A DNA stretch of 64,000 nucleotides from Albugo candida (lineage: Eukaryota > Oomycota > Peronosporomycetes > Albuginales): assembly GCA_040437565.1 (NCBI GenBank), contig JBDOQK010000032.1, positions 1-64,000 of the forward strand, written 5' to 3'. This document shows positions 12,085 through 24,149 of this stretch, piece by piece (the first letter of the stretch is position 1; every line of letters begins with the position of its first letter). The position numbers and the translations under genes were made by a program. The notes beneath the pieces were generated by a model. The model was not told where the DNA came from. It was given only the letters and a program-made list of their open reading frames with translations, and made no database searches.

Positions 12085-13437
12085 CCACGCTTCTCTTAGG
12101 ATGCTAGGATGCTCGAGCTGCTTAAAAAACTCACTCAGTCATAGGCAACCTCCAACCTCAGACAAGAAGTCGCTGACATGGATTGATCTTACAGCGCCTC
12201 CTTTTTGAAGTGGTTTCTGCCCATCCTTCAGCCAAAGATTCTTCTGCATCGTGTGCCGCGAAGGTACGTTCATCGTATGTTACAAGAACGATCGGCTCTC
12301 CCACTTGCCAGGTTTCAAACTCCATCTTCCTTCCTGATAATATGTGCATCTTCACTTCAAGATCCGCAATGCACTTCCGGAAGATATTACGGTACTTCAT
12401 AACGTCGGGGAGTTCATAATCATCTACGAACATTTCGTTCGCGGACTCTGGAAAGCTGTAGTCCCATTCTGCATCCATCGGATTGCGGTCTTATCAGAAC
12501 TCACTTTGGTGCTTCCTGCATTGAGATGAATGTGACGAGTGACGTGCTCGGTGAATTCATCGGCGTCAATTTTGCATCTGTTCTGACGGAGATAAAATAT
12601 GACTTTGGAAAGAGCATATCTATCCATCAAAAGCCGTTTGACTTGATATGTTGGCCTTGCTTGCTCTTCGAAAGATCGCCAATGGCTAGACACATGGTTC
12701 TTAAGTGCGAAGTAATCGACGAAACCATGATTCTTTCCCCACTGCCTAGAATATGACTTCTGAGGCTTGAAGCTTCTAAACAGTTGAATCATCATTAAGA
12801 CAATGAAATGTTACTTCAAAAAATATACTCAAGCAAAAGATTAACAACCTCAACTTACGGGTTATCTCTTTAAAAGGAGATGGAAACAAGATGTGATAGC
12901 AGCGAGTCGTGCACGTTGATCTTTGTTGGTTGTCTGTTTGGCCTGCTGGTCAAGTTTCGGCATTGCAGCGGCAAGGTGTCCCTCGGCCTTGTCGTCAATT
13001 TCGTTCTCATGCTCATCTTCGTCATTATTTTTCATGCTTTCGTTCTCATTTTCTGGTCCTGCTTGTGCATTATAAATTAAAAGTATCTTCCGCGTCGGCA
13101 AGAACAAGTGCAGCATTGCGGTTTTCTGCACGTTTTCTTCATCGAGTATGGATCGAGTTGCCGATGTACCGACCCAGACGGTTCGAAATAGAATGTTTTT
13201 TAGTGCTGCAAAGTCTACTTCATTATTAGTGAAACCCTCAGCCTTTTCGACCTCAAGCTCCGAATCATCGTTCCCCTCCATATCATAGGCCAAAATTTGG
13301 CTTATTGAAATCGGAAGGTTGGGCAAGTCTTCACTTAGAATTCTTAGGTTCCCATATAGCTCTGGCAGCCTCAATTCGAACTTTTTTCGATGTTCTTGAC
13401 AGTTTGAGCTGCTGTGAACGTTATGTTGGTTGGAGAT
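12085..13437 (-). pseudogene. T1 transposase, N-terminal half
   Basis: The minus-strand frame is open from about 13437. It gives a leader (KKFELRLPELYGNLRIL), an acidic Asp/Glu-rich stretch near 13000-13050 and a helical middle part at 12795-12424 (QWGKNHGFVDYFALKNHV). The first catalytic motif is EPIVLVTYDERTFAAHD near 12240-12290, followed by SDFLSEVGGCL and LEHPSILREAW, where the hAT insertion begins. T2 has the same order (EPLILVTHDESVFSAND, then DFLTDVCGRLAL). It spans at least three frames, so it is broken. No initiator Met is evident at the left end of the open frame. Confidence 0.75.
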
Positions 13438-13650
13438 TCAAATTATGGTGGTAGTGACTGGTTGCAATTAGAAACGGAAAGCGAACGCGGGAAAGAAAAT
13501 AACCATGAAATATATTTCAATTTATTTCGACATTATTAAGCTACACTAATCCTGATTGGCTGACAAACAGGCTATTGTCACGTTAGAAGTATAGGCTGCA
13601 TGAAAATGAGAATTTTCAACTTGGCCGTGAAATCCTGGAGTTGATGGTTA

Positions 13651-13793
13651 TGTTTTTTTTGAGAGAGGGTAAAATCAGGAGTGCTATATCAAGAAATTAG
13701 CATAACTGTTTGGTAGAAAAGACGTCACGCTTCATAAAGAAATCTAATCCAGTCTCCGTGCACACGAACATCAACGTCATTCGATTTCCAACA
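13651..13793 (-). repeat. LTR of copia C (3' LTR)
   Basis: 143 bp, starts TG and ends CCAACA on the plus strand. It pairs with 18269-18405; the shared core includes CAGGAGTGCTATATCAAGAA. Confidence 0.88.
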
Positions 13794-16700
13794 TTCCTCC
13801 ATCGTTCGTTTTTCGGCTCAGATGTTTTCAAGTCCACATCCTGGTCATGATACGGCTCACTACCGTTTGTTTAGACCGAGAAGAATTTTTTACTCCTCCA
13901 ACCTCGGTGCATGAAGCTCCTTTATCGTCATGTCAGCTGGCATGCTAGAGCCTATTCGGTCTTGAGAATCCCACGTTTGGCGTGCGAGCCCACAAAATTC
14001 GTTCTCCCGTCAATGCGTTTTGCTTTTGATGAAGATTCTCCTGCAAGCTGCACGAGTACTGCCTGGTTATCGACCTAGAGCGACATCGGTATAACACAAT
14101 TTATCCCCATCTCTCCCACCAATTCTCTGATGCCAATCATCTCTGCAACCACAACCGACGCTGCAGTGTATTTTGCTTTCATGGTAGAGAGAGAAACACC
14201 GCTTTGTTTCGAATAAACCATTCAGCTGGCATTCCCGCCACTTCGATGTTTCCTCCGGTAACGGATCCGCGTTCAGCCTTGTCTGCAGCAATATCTGCAT
14301 CACTATAACCCACCAATTTGAGTGGTTTATTCAAATCGTCGTGTCGTTTCATTCGTATACGAAGGTTCTTTGACCCTTGGAGGTACCTGGCTATCTTCTT
14401 GGCAAGCTTCCAATCACCTTCAGTCGTACAATGCGTACATCTTGTAGCACGATGTACCACAAACGAAATATCAGGGCGGGTACTTCGCGATATCCATAGC
14501 AGCTTTCCCACGAGGGATTGATACGTACGCACAGAAACCCCATTCTGTGTGGTTCAAATCGGAAGCATGACATCGTTTCGACAGCGTCATTGATGATCTC
14601 AGCTATCGGAATTCGTGTTTTTTGGGCATCTCCCAAACCCAGTTCTATGAGCTTATCCACAGTTGTCACCGCTTTATAAATATGGCAACCCACTTCATCC
14701 TCGTGATTGATTCGCATTCCGAGAAATTTATGCGCAATACCCAGGTTTCTTACATAATAATTCTCCAATTTACTAAAAGCATGGTAATCTGCAAGATTCA
14801 GTAGCTGTTACCAGAGTTCGTCGACGTAAACCCTCACAATAATAGGACGTGTACCATCTCGCTTCCAGTAAACACACATGTCTGTAAGACACTGCGTGAT
14901 TCCTAGGTACACAAGTTTCTTGTGAAGCAGTTTTGACCATAGTCTTCCTGCTAGTTTCAAACCGTACATCGCTTTATTTAGTTCTAACGACATCTCATCC
15001 TTCCTTTTGACTTGATATGTTCCAAGTGGGCGTGGTCCACGTCCATTCCTTGCCGGTTTCTTCGAAAACTTCTGAGCTCCGGCTCCTTGTCAGCTATGAC
15101 ATATGCACTGGGCACATCGCCATGCTGTGCCGGGACCCGCCATGTTCCCGGTAAATCCGGTATTGATTTTACGCTTGACATCTCCATCAAAGCTGCAAAG
15201 GTAACGTATTGGTCCCGATCGAACACTTGTTCATTTCCACACTCGACCAAACGAGCTATGCTTCGCTACAAATTTCCATCTGCGTCGTGTTTCGTCTTAT
15301 ACACCCATTTCATACGTAGGAAATTTGCATCAAATGTTGTCACCACCATTTTCTACACTGGTTGCTTTCCAAATCTTGAATTTCTTCTTGCATCGGCTCT
15401 TCCCATTTAGACTGTCAACGCTCGGAATTGCCTCGCGATAAGTTGACGGATCCGCATCTTTCACGCCTTTCACCACTCCAGGGCCAACTTCTAACGCCAT
15501 AGATAAGTCTCCTGTGCTAGCTGAGTCCTTCTGTATTGACCTTGCCACTGGACGCTGCCTTGTTCATAATGGCTTGGTTGAGCACCTGCTACTGATCGAC
15601 ATCTTTGAATTTAGCTCATCGCACACATTTTCTTCTTCATTCGCGTATTCGTAACCGCTAAGGTTTTGACGCAACAATAAGTCGTACTGCTCATTGTCTA
15701 GAGTCTCTATGCATCGTATATGCTGCGTTGTATTAACGTTTTGATTCCTGAGGTAAAAAGACTTGATAGCCTTCAGTGCCATCACCAATCCAAATTATAA
15801 TACCACGTTGTGCGCGCTTCGCAAAATTGTTCTTCTTCGGGTCTCTATAAACCGAGCATGGCGAACCAAACGCCACAATCCCAATTAGTTCTGGTGGCAA
15901 ATAGGTAAGTATCTCGATTGAAGATTCCTTGCCGGTATCAGCATTTCTAGGTGAACGATTTAACAAGTAGGCAGCTTATTGAACCACATCCCCCCAAAAG
16001 CTAAGTGGAAAACCGCTGGTAAATATCATACACCATGCCATATTCGTAAAGGTACGGTGCATACGCTCTGCCTTTCCATTTCTGGCTTGGCTCATTACGC
16101 TGAAGAGCGACGCCAGACTTTTTGCAGAATAAATCGACATTAGCGTATTCACCACCAGTGTCTGTACGCAAGGCGTGAACTTGACAATCAAAACGCTGCT
16201 CGATATAAACCAAAACATTTCTAGAGAATTTGGGCGCTTTATCATTGGTATGGTCGAGAAAAACCATTCACGTAATTACTTTTGTGTTCCACAAAACTAA
16301 TCATGTAGCGATTCCCGAGCCTGTCCCTTGGCGTCATGGGACCTTTGAGATCCGAACAAATATCTCCACCAATCCGGTCAATAGGAGAGTTCGCCCCAGT
16401 ATCTTGAGTGGATTGTCGATTTGTGCTCTGCTTCCGTTGTCTGCATGTCGAGCAGTTGACACGTGCTCGATCGGTCAGTATCTTACCCGAGCGAGCCAAT
16501 CTCTACCCGGCACCATTATTAAGGTGGCACCCAAAACGTCGATGAAAGTCATATAATATATTCCTATGTGGTACGTCGGCAGTAACCTCGTTTAGCTCAC
16601 CGTTGTCCACAAGTGTCGCCAAAATCACATCTCGAGATGGCTGCAGTGTGCGTAGAACTTTAGCTTTGACCATTAGCACGCTTTTTAGATGATTCTACTC

Positions 16701-18268
16701 GAATACCATACTTTCTTCATCAGAAATTTCAAGTACACTCTATGCAGCACGGCGCCAGAGCACGTACCCTTTGGCATCTAATTTCCATAGGATATCAAAT
16801 TGTGAGTAAGTCCAACCGGACAAAACACTTTGTTAAGTTTCACAGTCTGAACCTTGCCATCCGCCGAGACCCGCAGTGTTACGTTGCCCACTTTAGCTCG
16901 TCTCCGTTGGGCTGGACAAACACACCTTTGGAGTCTTCGACATCTTATAATCAAGACTCATCGCTGCATAAGTAACTACTTGATCCACTGTCCAATATCC
17001 ATCAATACTTCTTCCCCAATTCCTTGTGCTGAGATCGCTAGCGTAACGTTAGCGTCCCGTTCAAGGCTTAGATTAAGACACATCGCTCTCAAATGTCCAG
17101 TCTCGCCACATTCGTGACATCTTCCAGTCTTTCGAGATCTTGGCTCTTGGGAGACATTCGTCACACCTCTCGACAGTTGTTTCTTCGTTACGGATTCCCA
17201 AGCTTCGGCTAATGCGCCAGTTCTTCAGCTTGATGCAGATAATCTGCTCGGTGCGCATCAAACTTTGCCATCAGTACGACCCTCATGTCTTCTGACGCGT
17301 ATTGCACGATGTTGATGAGGACCAGGTATTTCACTGCACATTCGGACACTTTTGCCACACCAGGTAGAGATAATGTTCAGTCCACGTTTTCTTCGGATCC
17401 TTGAGGCTCGTAGACAATTGCATCAACTGAGCCGGAGTGATATGGGTTTTGAAAGCCTCAAGCATTTTTGCCATCGCATAATGAAGAGTCGGCATTTGCT
17501 TCCAACAATTCTCCAGTTGTTTATGGTAGTATCGTTCGGCCATGCCTTGAAGGTAACTCCCGAGAAGGTTCACTGTAACGTCTTCCGGCCATAGAAAGCC
17601 ACACGCTTACTGGGCCAAATTCACTGGTCTTTCAAAACGTCCACTCCAAAAACCGTGAACCAAGTCCTTCATACAATTCCACTCCGTCAAACATACGAAT
17701 TGCAAGCTTTTTCTGCCTTGCGTCAGGGTACCACACAACTCGGTCCATTTGTTTTACCTGTCTTCCATCATCATTCACATGTAGGTGGTACATTTGTGGA
17801 CCGACCTGGGGATCGTTGATACCTTCGACATAAATTGCGACTGCGGTAAATCTTGTCCAGGTCGATGGTGTCCATCATATCCCGATAGAGTCGACCACCA
17901 ACGCAGCGATATGGATTCGTGGTCCACGCCCCAGTCCCGGAGCGAGTAAATCTTCCGAAGGTAACATCTGGACATCTCCCACATTCTTTTGCACTTCGTC
18001 CCTTCTAGAAATCTGGCTTAAATTTTCTTTGGGATTATTCCGGGCGCTCCAATCGTCCCATCAACCCACGCATGAGCTGTATCATTTCATTTCCGTTGGT
18101 CTGTCTCTCCTTGATTCCCTACAAAAGATCATCTTCATTGCCCACAGCAACGTACATGATCTTCTTCGACACCAATTTGTTCGCGCCTCCGCGTATCACT
18201 TGGTGATGAAAGTTGACGTCGAAAGGCGTTGTCACCATCGTTCGAGCTTGTTGGGATCATAACATGAT

Positions 18269-18405
18269 GTTTTGAGAGAGGATAAATCAGGAGTGCTATA
18301 TCAAGAAGTTAACATAACTGATGGCTAGAAAAGACGGCATGCATCATAAATAAATCCGATCCAGTGTCCGTGTACACGATCTTCAACGTCATTCGATTTC
18401 CAACG
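18269..18405 (-). repeat. LTR of copia C (5' LTR)
   Basis: 137 bp, the partner of 13651-13793. It starts TGTTTTGAGAGAGG and ends ATTTCCAACG, next to AGTTA. Confidence 0.88.
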
Positions 18406-18430
18406 AGTTATACGTGTCCCACACTGTAAG

Positions 18431-19440
18431 TAATCTATTCCATGAATAAACAAAGATTTTATCAGTATCTTATTCGAAGAATCATTATTATAGTTGCAGA
18501 ACAGCAGAAATCCTTAAACTCTCACCAGCATGTGGAACAAGATAATAAAGTATGAATTAAAGCCAGATTCATAGTTATACAGTACTTAGATGATACATTG
18601 CTTGTGCACAAGCAACGCTTTGTAACAGTATGGAAAGCTTTACCCTCACTTCGAAAATATTTACACATCACGAGTTGAAGGATCACATGCCACAATCAAA
18701 AGGTGCTTGAAGGTGTCAATAATGCATCTACGCGATGTAAGAATCAAGTTAACTTATTGTCTACATCAGCAAGGGAAGGGATTTTGAACCACAGTTGCAG
18801 CAACACAAACTCGAGTCTACCATGATCTGAATGACAGGATACAGGATGGTGTAGTGCATAAGGTGTCTTCCTTTGCTCTGCGGAAAACAAAAGATAAAAT
18901 TTAGAGGGCTTGGCTGGAAACTTAGCAAGAACTTGCACGCATGCTTTAAAGCAATCTATGGTATACGCTTCTGGCACTCACTTTCACAAAAATCCATAAT
19001 GATCAAAATCTCTAACTATATGACATCCACCAAAACTGGCACCTTCCTCCAGAAATCGAATTAATAGTCTCAGAGGATGCTGAAGAAGAATCAGAGACTG
19101 GTATTGAGGAATTTCCGGAAAGTTATGCAGCAACTTGAGACAACTTCCCGAGGCTTGGACTGCAGTAGAAGAAAAGGAAATTAAGGCCAAACTTACGGAA
19201 ATGGCAACCCAGATATCAAGAGTATCAAATCCTCCCTATACCATAGTAAAGCAGCAAAGAAGACCAGCAGATTCAAAGCAGTTTTTCAGAACGAAGCTTC
19301 CAATATACGATATCTGTCATCCTTTGAGAATTAGACATACGGAAAATGCAGGTGTAGCAATTGCGGAAAAAAAGCAGCCGTAACAAGCGTTCTTGCAGAA
19401 TCCCGGTTTCGAGCTCAGATTGAAGACAAGCTTTGGTAAA
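18431..19440 (+). pseudogene. MULE transposase C-terminal remnant
   Basis: Plus-strand frames give YLDDTLLVHKQRFV (about 18580-18625), then FENIYTSRVEGSHATIKR near 18655-18705 and LRDVRIKLTYCLHQQ. This is the Mutator-like pattern HFGN-TSRVEGxHxxLK seen again at 56.2-56.4 kb. Downstream come RRPADSK (about 19258) and GKCRCSNCGKKA (about 19340-19380), a Gly/Arg-Pro linker and a zinc-knuckle-like tail typical of these enzymes. The N-terminal half is absent and frames shift, so it is a dead fragment. Its left border coincides with the T1 terminus, so T1 may have inserted into it. Confidence 0.7.
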
Positions 19441-19583
19441 AAAAACTAAACTTCACAGAATTGTTTTTCATAATACATTTATTTTCGTCGTTGGTGTTAA
19501 TAAATTAAAGCTCAACAAAGTGACGATGAATCAGCTATTAATGATGAGTGTTTAGCTCAGTTGAAGATATGTATATTCTAAAA

Positions 19584-19718
19584 GGGTGTGAGTATTGCCG
19601 CAGACGTTTTGACTATTGCCACAGACATTTTGACTATGCCACCGACAAAACATCTCTGAATGGCATATTTGCGTAACATCAATATGATTGGTCGATAAGG
19701 TAGCTATATTACTGCTTC
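19584..19718 (+). repeat. Left inverted repeat of a ~10-kb pair
   Basis: This 135-bp block starts GGGTGTGAGTATTGCC and holds three ~20-bp units (TATTGCCACAGACATTTTGAC type) and ATGATTGGTCGATAAGGTAG. It is about 75-80 percent identical to the reverse complement of 29479-29614. The nine bases outside it (attctaaaa) match seven of nine outside the partner (ttactaaaa), the duplication size usual for Mutator-like elements. Confidence 0.75.
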
Positions 19719-20300
19719 AACGTGAGATATATTATATACATTGTAATGTTGTCTAGATCGGAAATCTGATACAAAAACAAAAGTCGATGACTGTATATAA
19801 ATGACTCTCCTGAATTAAAAGGAGACGATGGCCGTGCTATTAGTCTCTGCACCTCTGATTTGGGTCTTCTTCAAGAAAAACCACCATTCTTTCGAAGCTG
19901 TGCATTTATTGCTTAATGACTTATAGTTGCTTAGTTGACTCTACGGCAGCACGTTTCAAAATCCTTTAAAAAGCTCACCTGTAGCCGCTTCAATAAAAGA
20001 CATGAGCTGTTTACACATCGTTCTCCAACCGGAAAGAACAAGCAGTAAATCAAAATCCGCGAGAAATCGCCAAAAAATGGATCGTAATTTTCACATGCAC
20101 ATCGAGGAAGGTGATCATCCAGAATTTGCAGAAAGTCAAGAAACTTGCACAATAGTCGTGTAAAGGGTTCTTCAATTTAGGTATAAGCACGACGACTAAA
20201 AAAATGTTGCGAGGGGACAAAATGATGAATATGTGGTAATGCACAAATAAACGTCATTAAGATTGAGTTCAAGAACACATAATTTCCCATTCTCTTCTCT
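19719..20300. other. Unassigned interval between TIR and LINE
   Basis: There is no credible coding sequence. A TATATAAATGACTCTCC stretch near 19795 looks like a promoter TATA region and could come from an unrecognised LTR or host sequence. No partner repeat was found in the window. Confidence 0.4.
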
Positions 20301-23300
20301 ACATAAAAAAAGGTGGAGCGACTTACTAGAATTGGCGGAAGAGGGGATTTCATGGAAAGCAACTCCTAAAATGCCCTCCATTCGCTCCTACCGGACAATC
20401 TAGTCCAAAACGATGCTTGCATCCCGCATGTGCACAGGTTGGTCCATGATTGCACCAATCCGGACAAAATCATCGGGAAAGCACTATGCAATGCGATCAC
20501 CTTAAATGGGTTCCTTTTCTCATGCATGGAGTCAAACGATCCAGCGTTGGGCAAAGTAGCGCATCTGCTTGTGATCAATCGCGTTTTTTGCAGTATACAA
20601 TCTCCGCGAAGATGTTACGTTTACGACGCGCTAGAGTCGCCACGTGGTCGGAAAGTTCTTTCGAAGCGATCTTTATTGTTCGAGGAAGTAATGTGTCGGT
20701 GGAAGTCAGTGCCGGACATTGTTCACGGTTAAAAAGCTCTCGCGTTATTGGAAATGCTATTCCTGTGTACTTTCCCGACATTTTGCACAAGCGATCACTG
20801 GATCCACTATCTCATGGACTGACCAGTAATTTGGATTCGTTTGTCGTTTTCTTCCAATCAATGTGGTCATATCGTTGTTACGCTCCGACGTGGGCATCAA
20901 GTGCTGGTCTTTATGGTTTGGAGGTAACTAGCGAGGACTTCTCTCTAGGATATCGCCGAGCTCTTCGTCAATCTTGGCTTGTTCCAAGAAGAGAAAGAAA
21001 GACTAAACTGCTCAACAGAAGACGTTGAAACGAAGTTGATTTTGGTCCACTTCAGCGTGAATGCTAAGGGCTCATCGATTATTTCAGCGTGGAACAATAT
21101 CTCAGTAGTCACGGTAAATGTAAATTGAACTCATAAAAATGGTCTTCATTTTATCGAGCGTACAAGAAACCAAGTTTCACGATTGCAAACAACTGGAATC
21201 ATTTCAGATTTTATGACATTCAAAAATGAAGTACACCATGGTTGCCAATTACCACAAAAGTGCTTTCTTCATTCCAGTCAAAATGGCATCGGCGGAGCAG
21301 CGCGTCATGACAATCCTTGCTTTAGACTTTCCTGGTTTCTTAGCAGCGGGAGAACTCGCCGAACGTACTTCGAAATCGTTATTTGGTTTCGTGCCTTCGC
21401 ATTCACGATTCACCGGTGCGAGCCGAGGAAAGAGTAAATTTCTATGCGTTATTGCTTTCCAACAATTTCGAATCGACCCCAACGCATCTCGTATTTGGTG
21501 ATTTCAACAAACCACTCGATCCAGCTATCAATGCTTTCAGTGGAAAAATTCGACACGAAACAAGTCGATTAGCGTGTTTGGAATGGCTTCACATTTGGGT
21601 GTGGTGGACGCTTGTCGAATGCAACATCCGCCTGAAAAATTATTTACAGGACCATTAACGCGCAAGAATCGACTTGATTACATTTGCATGTCGGAAGAGC
21701 TATTCATTATGGTTTACAAAACCTCTGAGTATTTTCGTCTACGACATGCGGGAGATCATCTGGCACAAAAAGTAACTTTTGCAAATCCAACTCAATCTCC
21801 GGATCGAGGATATTGGAAATGTTCATTACGACTGTTTGAAAATTCTAAAGATGTCGAAGCAATCAAATTGGAAGCGAATTTGAAGCTCGAACAGTTACGG
21901 ACTTTGAATCCTGGTAAAATATGGGAAAGTAGGAAGACGAAAATCAAGAAACAGCTCTAAAGCATTGAAAAAATGGTTGCACAAGATAGCCGACGTGATG
22001 TTGAGTCTGACCAGCGTGTTTTCAAGCCGCTCGATGACATGCTCAAAAACCAATCAGTCACGGCACTTTGTCGAATCGTGTCAAGAACATTTCTTAATTT
22101 CGGTCGAGATAAATGTCAATCACAACCAAGATGAGAAGGTAGAGCATCACGTGAAGCATATGGAGAGCTCCTCCAGTCCTTTTATTCGCCCTCCGGATGC
22201 TCCTTGTCGTCGCGTGCCGATTGCAATTTTCATATAAGAAATGTGGCACCGTGACATCGCACCCGAGGGGAATTATTGACGAAGTTCGAGATCATTGGAG
22301 TGGTGTAATGGGCTTTCTCTATAGCTACGAGACCGAATCAGCTGATACTTCCCTAAGAAATCTAAAATAGCTAATGGATTCGATTTAGGGTTCCCTTGCG
22401 TGCAAAGAGCAAAACCGCCTCTCAACTCACTTAAGTACGACCAAAATGGCGGAAGTGATCAAGCACATGCGAGGTAGTTCTTCTCCCGGTATGGATGGAC
22501 TACCAGCTGCATTTTATCAGCTTTATGCGAATACGTTTGGCGAGTGGCTAAAGATCGTGTTCGAACATCATCTGGAAAAAGGCATCTTACTTCGATCGCA
22601 ACGTCATTGGCCATCACCTTGTTGTAAAAAAAATGATCACGAGGTGATTTTGACGACTATAGACCGATCGCAGTGCTTTGTGGCGATGCTGAAGTACTTT
22701 CAGAAATATTGTCCAATCGGTTGGAATGCTTTTTGCCAAAATCGATACATCAAGATTAAAAAGCATTTGTGCGAGCAAGGTCGATGTATCACCATATTTC
22801 CACATCTCACCGACATACAAGACAAGTCACTCATCGTGAGTAGGAAGCGTATGCGCCTTCTCTCGAATTTGAGAGATCTTGTGGTCGACTCAGTTGAAGG
22901 TACATGTTTTGCGTTTGGAAGATTGGGCGTTAGAAAAGTTTTTATCGAATGGGTTCGTCTTCTTTACAGTACCACAGCACGAAGGCGCGGTTGATGATTA
23001 ATGGCAATATCACACCATCCATTACACCACAATGTGGAGTGAGACAAGGCGATACTTCTACAGCATGAAGAACATGGAATTTGGATCAATAGCACGACTG
23101 TCGCAACTGGATTTTTTTTTGCAGACGATTCGAGATTGCTTTCAAGGACACAAAATGGTGTTTTGACGCAACTCGAACTCTCTTAAGTCTATTGCGATGG
23201 ATCTGGTGCGAAACGTAACGTGAGCAAATCATCCTTTCTCTCGTTGAATCGGACCTTGCTGTGTCCACTTATTCCCAATTTGACCATACTGGGCCCAGAA

Positions 23301-23936
23301 AATTCGTTCTAGTATTTGGGTATCCCATTCTGCCAGACACCGACTCATTCTATGTTTACCTCTACTCTCGACAAGCGTTCTTACGATGGGTTTGTTTAAT
23401 GTTTTCAACGCGCACGTACTACCCGTGCTCGATTACTGGTTGCGCAGACGATGATTTTGTCACATTACACGATGCACGTGAACATAACAGCAGAGACAAT
23501 TCGACAGTGGCAGTTAATGTTAAATCAATTTGTGCTTGGTCTGAAACACAAAAAAAGATTCAAAAATGGTCCACCTACTCAGAAGATAATTTTTATATTT
23601 TCGCAGGCAAGATGTTGGGCTACAAGTTCCTTTTTTTTTGGTTGGACGACTAAAGCTACAACGTATTCAGTTTCTTCCGCAGTTCGCAGCCTATTCGTCG
23701 ACAATTATTCCTGCAAATTGGACAACTGCCTCGACAAAATTACTAAAACTTATCCAACCTTCCCTTGGACCACAAAAGGAGATGGATATACTCACTATCA
23801 TACCACATCGTCATGGCAAAATGATTCAATGGGATAGCGTATCTGCATGGTGGAAACACGCATTTAAATTGTGGCATCAAATCGATTGCAGCATCACAAT
23901 ACCAGATCTGAATGCTCCACAACGCCTTCGGTAGTA
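20300..23936 (+). mobile_element. LINE copy 1, 5' section (endonuclease and RT)
   Basis: The order is a pre-endonuclease region (20300-20960, NALHSLLPDNLVQNDACIPH, CMESNDPALGKVAHL; homologous to the LINE at 39.85-40.8 kb), an AP-endonuclease-like domain at 21180-21800 (LVFGDFNKPLDP, RLDYICMSE, GDH), and reverse transcriptase at 22446-23430 with SSPGMDGLPAAFY (about 22476), CGVRQGDTS (about 23030) and a catalytic FADDS at 23118-23132. Post-RT sequence is SLGPQKEMDILTIIPHRHG (about 23760). Frames shift often, so the copy is dead. The endonuclease-RT architecture points to an APE-type LINE; the clade was not determined. It stops at CGCCTTCGGTA, where transposon T2 is inserted, and resumes at 26683. 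Confidence 0.85.
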
Positions 23937-24149
23937 TAGTGCACGAAACCTATAACCGACATCCCCATATTTTTGCGGCCAAAGCTCCAAAAAACTATTT
24001 AATGCAGAGTATACTTCTAACGTGACAAAAACCTGTTTTGTGAACCATTCACGTGATAAATACCTGTTTTGTGAACCAATCGGAATCCGACATTAATATG
24101 TAACGCGAAACTATAGGGTGGATACCTATGTAGATATATACATGTAGAC

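Larger units (their letters stand above)
13651..18405 (-). mobile_element. Ty1/copia fossil C with both LTRs
   Basis: Direct repeats at 13651-13793 and 18269-18405 are the LTRs (about 86 percent alike by eye). Flanking GGTTA and AGTTA are a 5-bp target duplication with one mismatch. On the minus strand: gag at 17984-17331, CCHC knuckle at about 17135-17073 (CHECGETGHLRAMC), integrase at 16499-15730 (CSTCRQRKQS, SDLKGPMTPRDR, ALRTDTGGEYANVD), reverse transcriptase at 15250-14390 (LNKAMYGLKLAGRLW, KFLGMRIN) and RNase H at 14532-14070 (GYSDADIAADKAERGS). It is broken in many places. It inserted into the outer 5' end of T1. LTR divergence suggests it is not recent. Confidence 0.92.
8590..18430 (-). 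mobile_element. DDE transposon T1, split by hAT and copia C
   Basis: T1's own sequence lies at 8590-9379, 12077-13650 and 18406-18430. The transposase runs N to C from about 13437 down to 8590. Its coding stops at the hAT target site and resumes in the same reading sense on the other side. The 5' terminal block (13550-13650 plus 18406-18430) aligns with the 5' terminal block of T2 (23937-24083): both read CTATACTTCTAACGTGACAA or close to it, then CCTGTTT and a CCAATC box. Copia C sits about 25 bases inside T1's outer 5' end. The far 3' end meets copia B and its terminus was not found. Confidence 0.75.
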
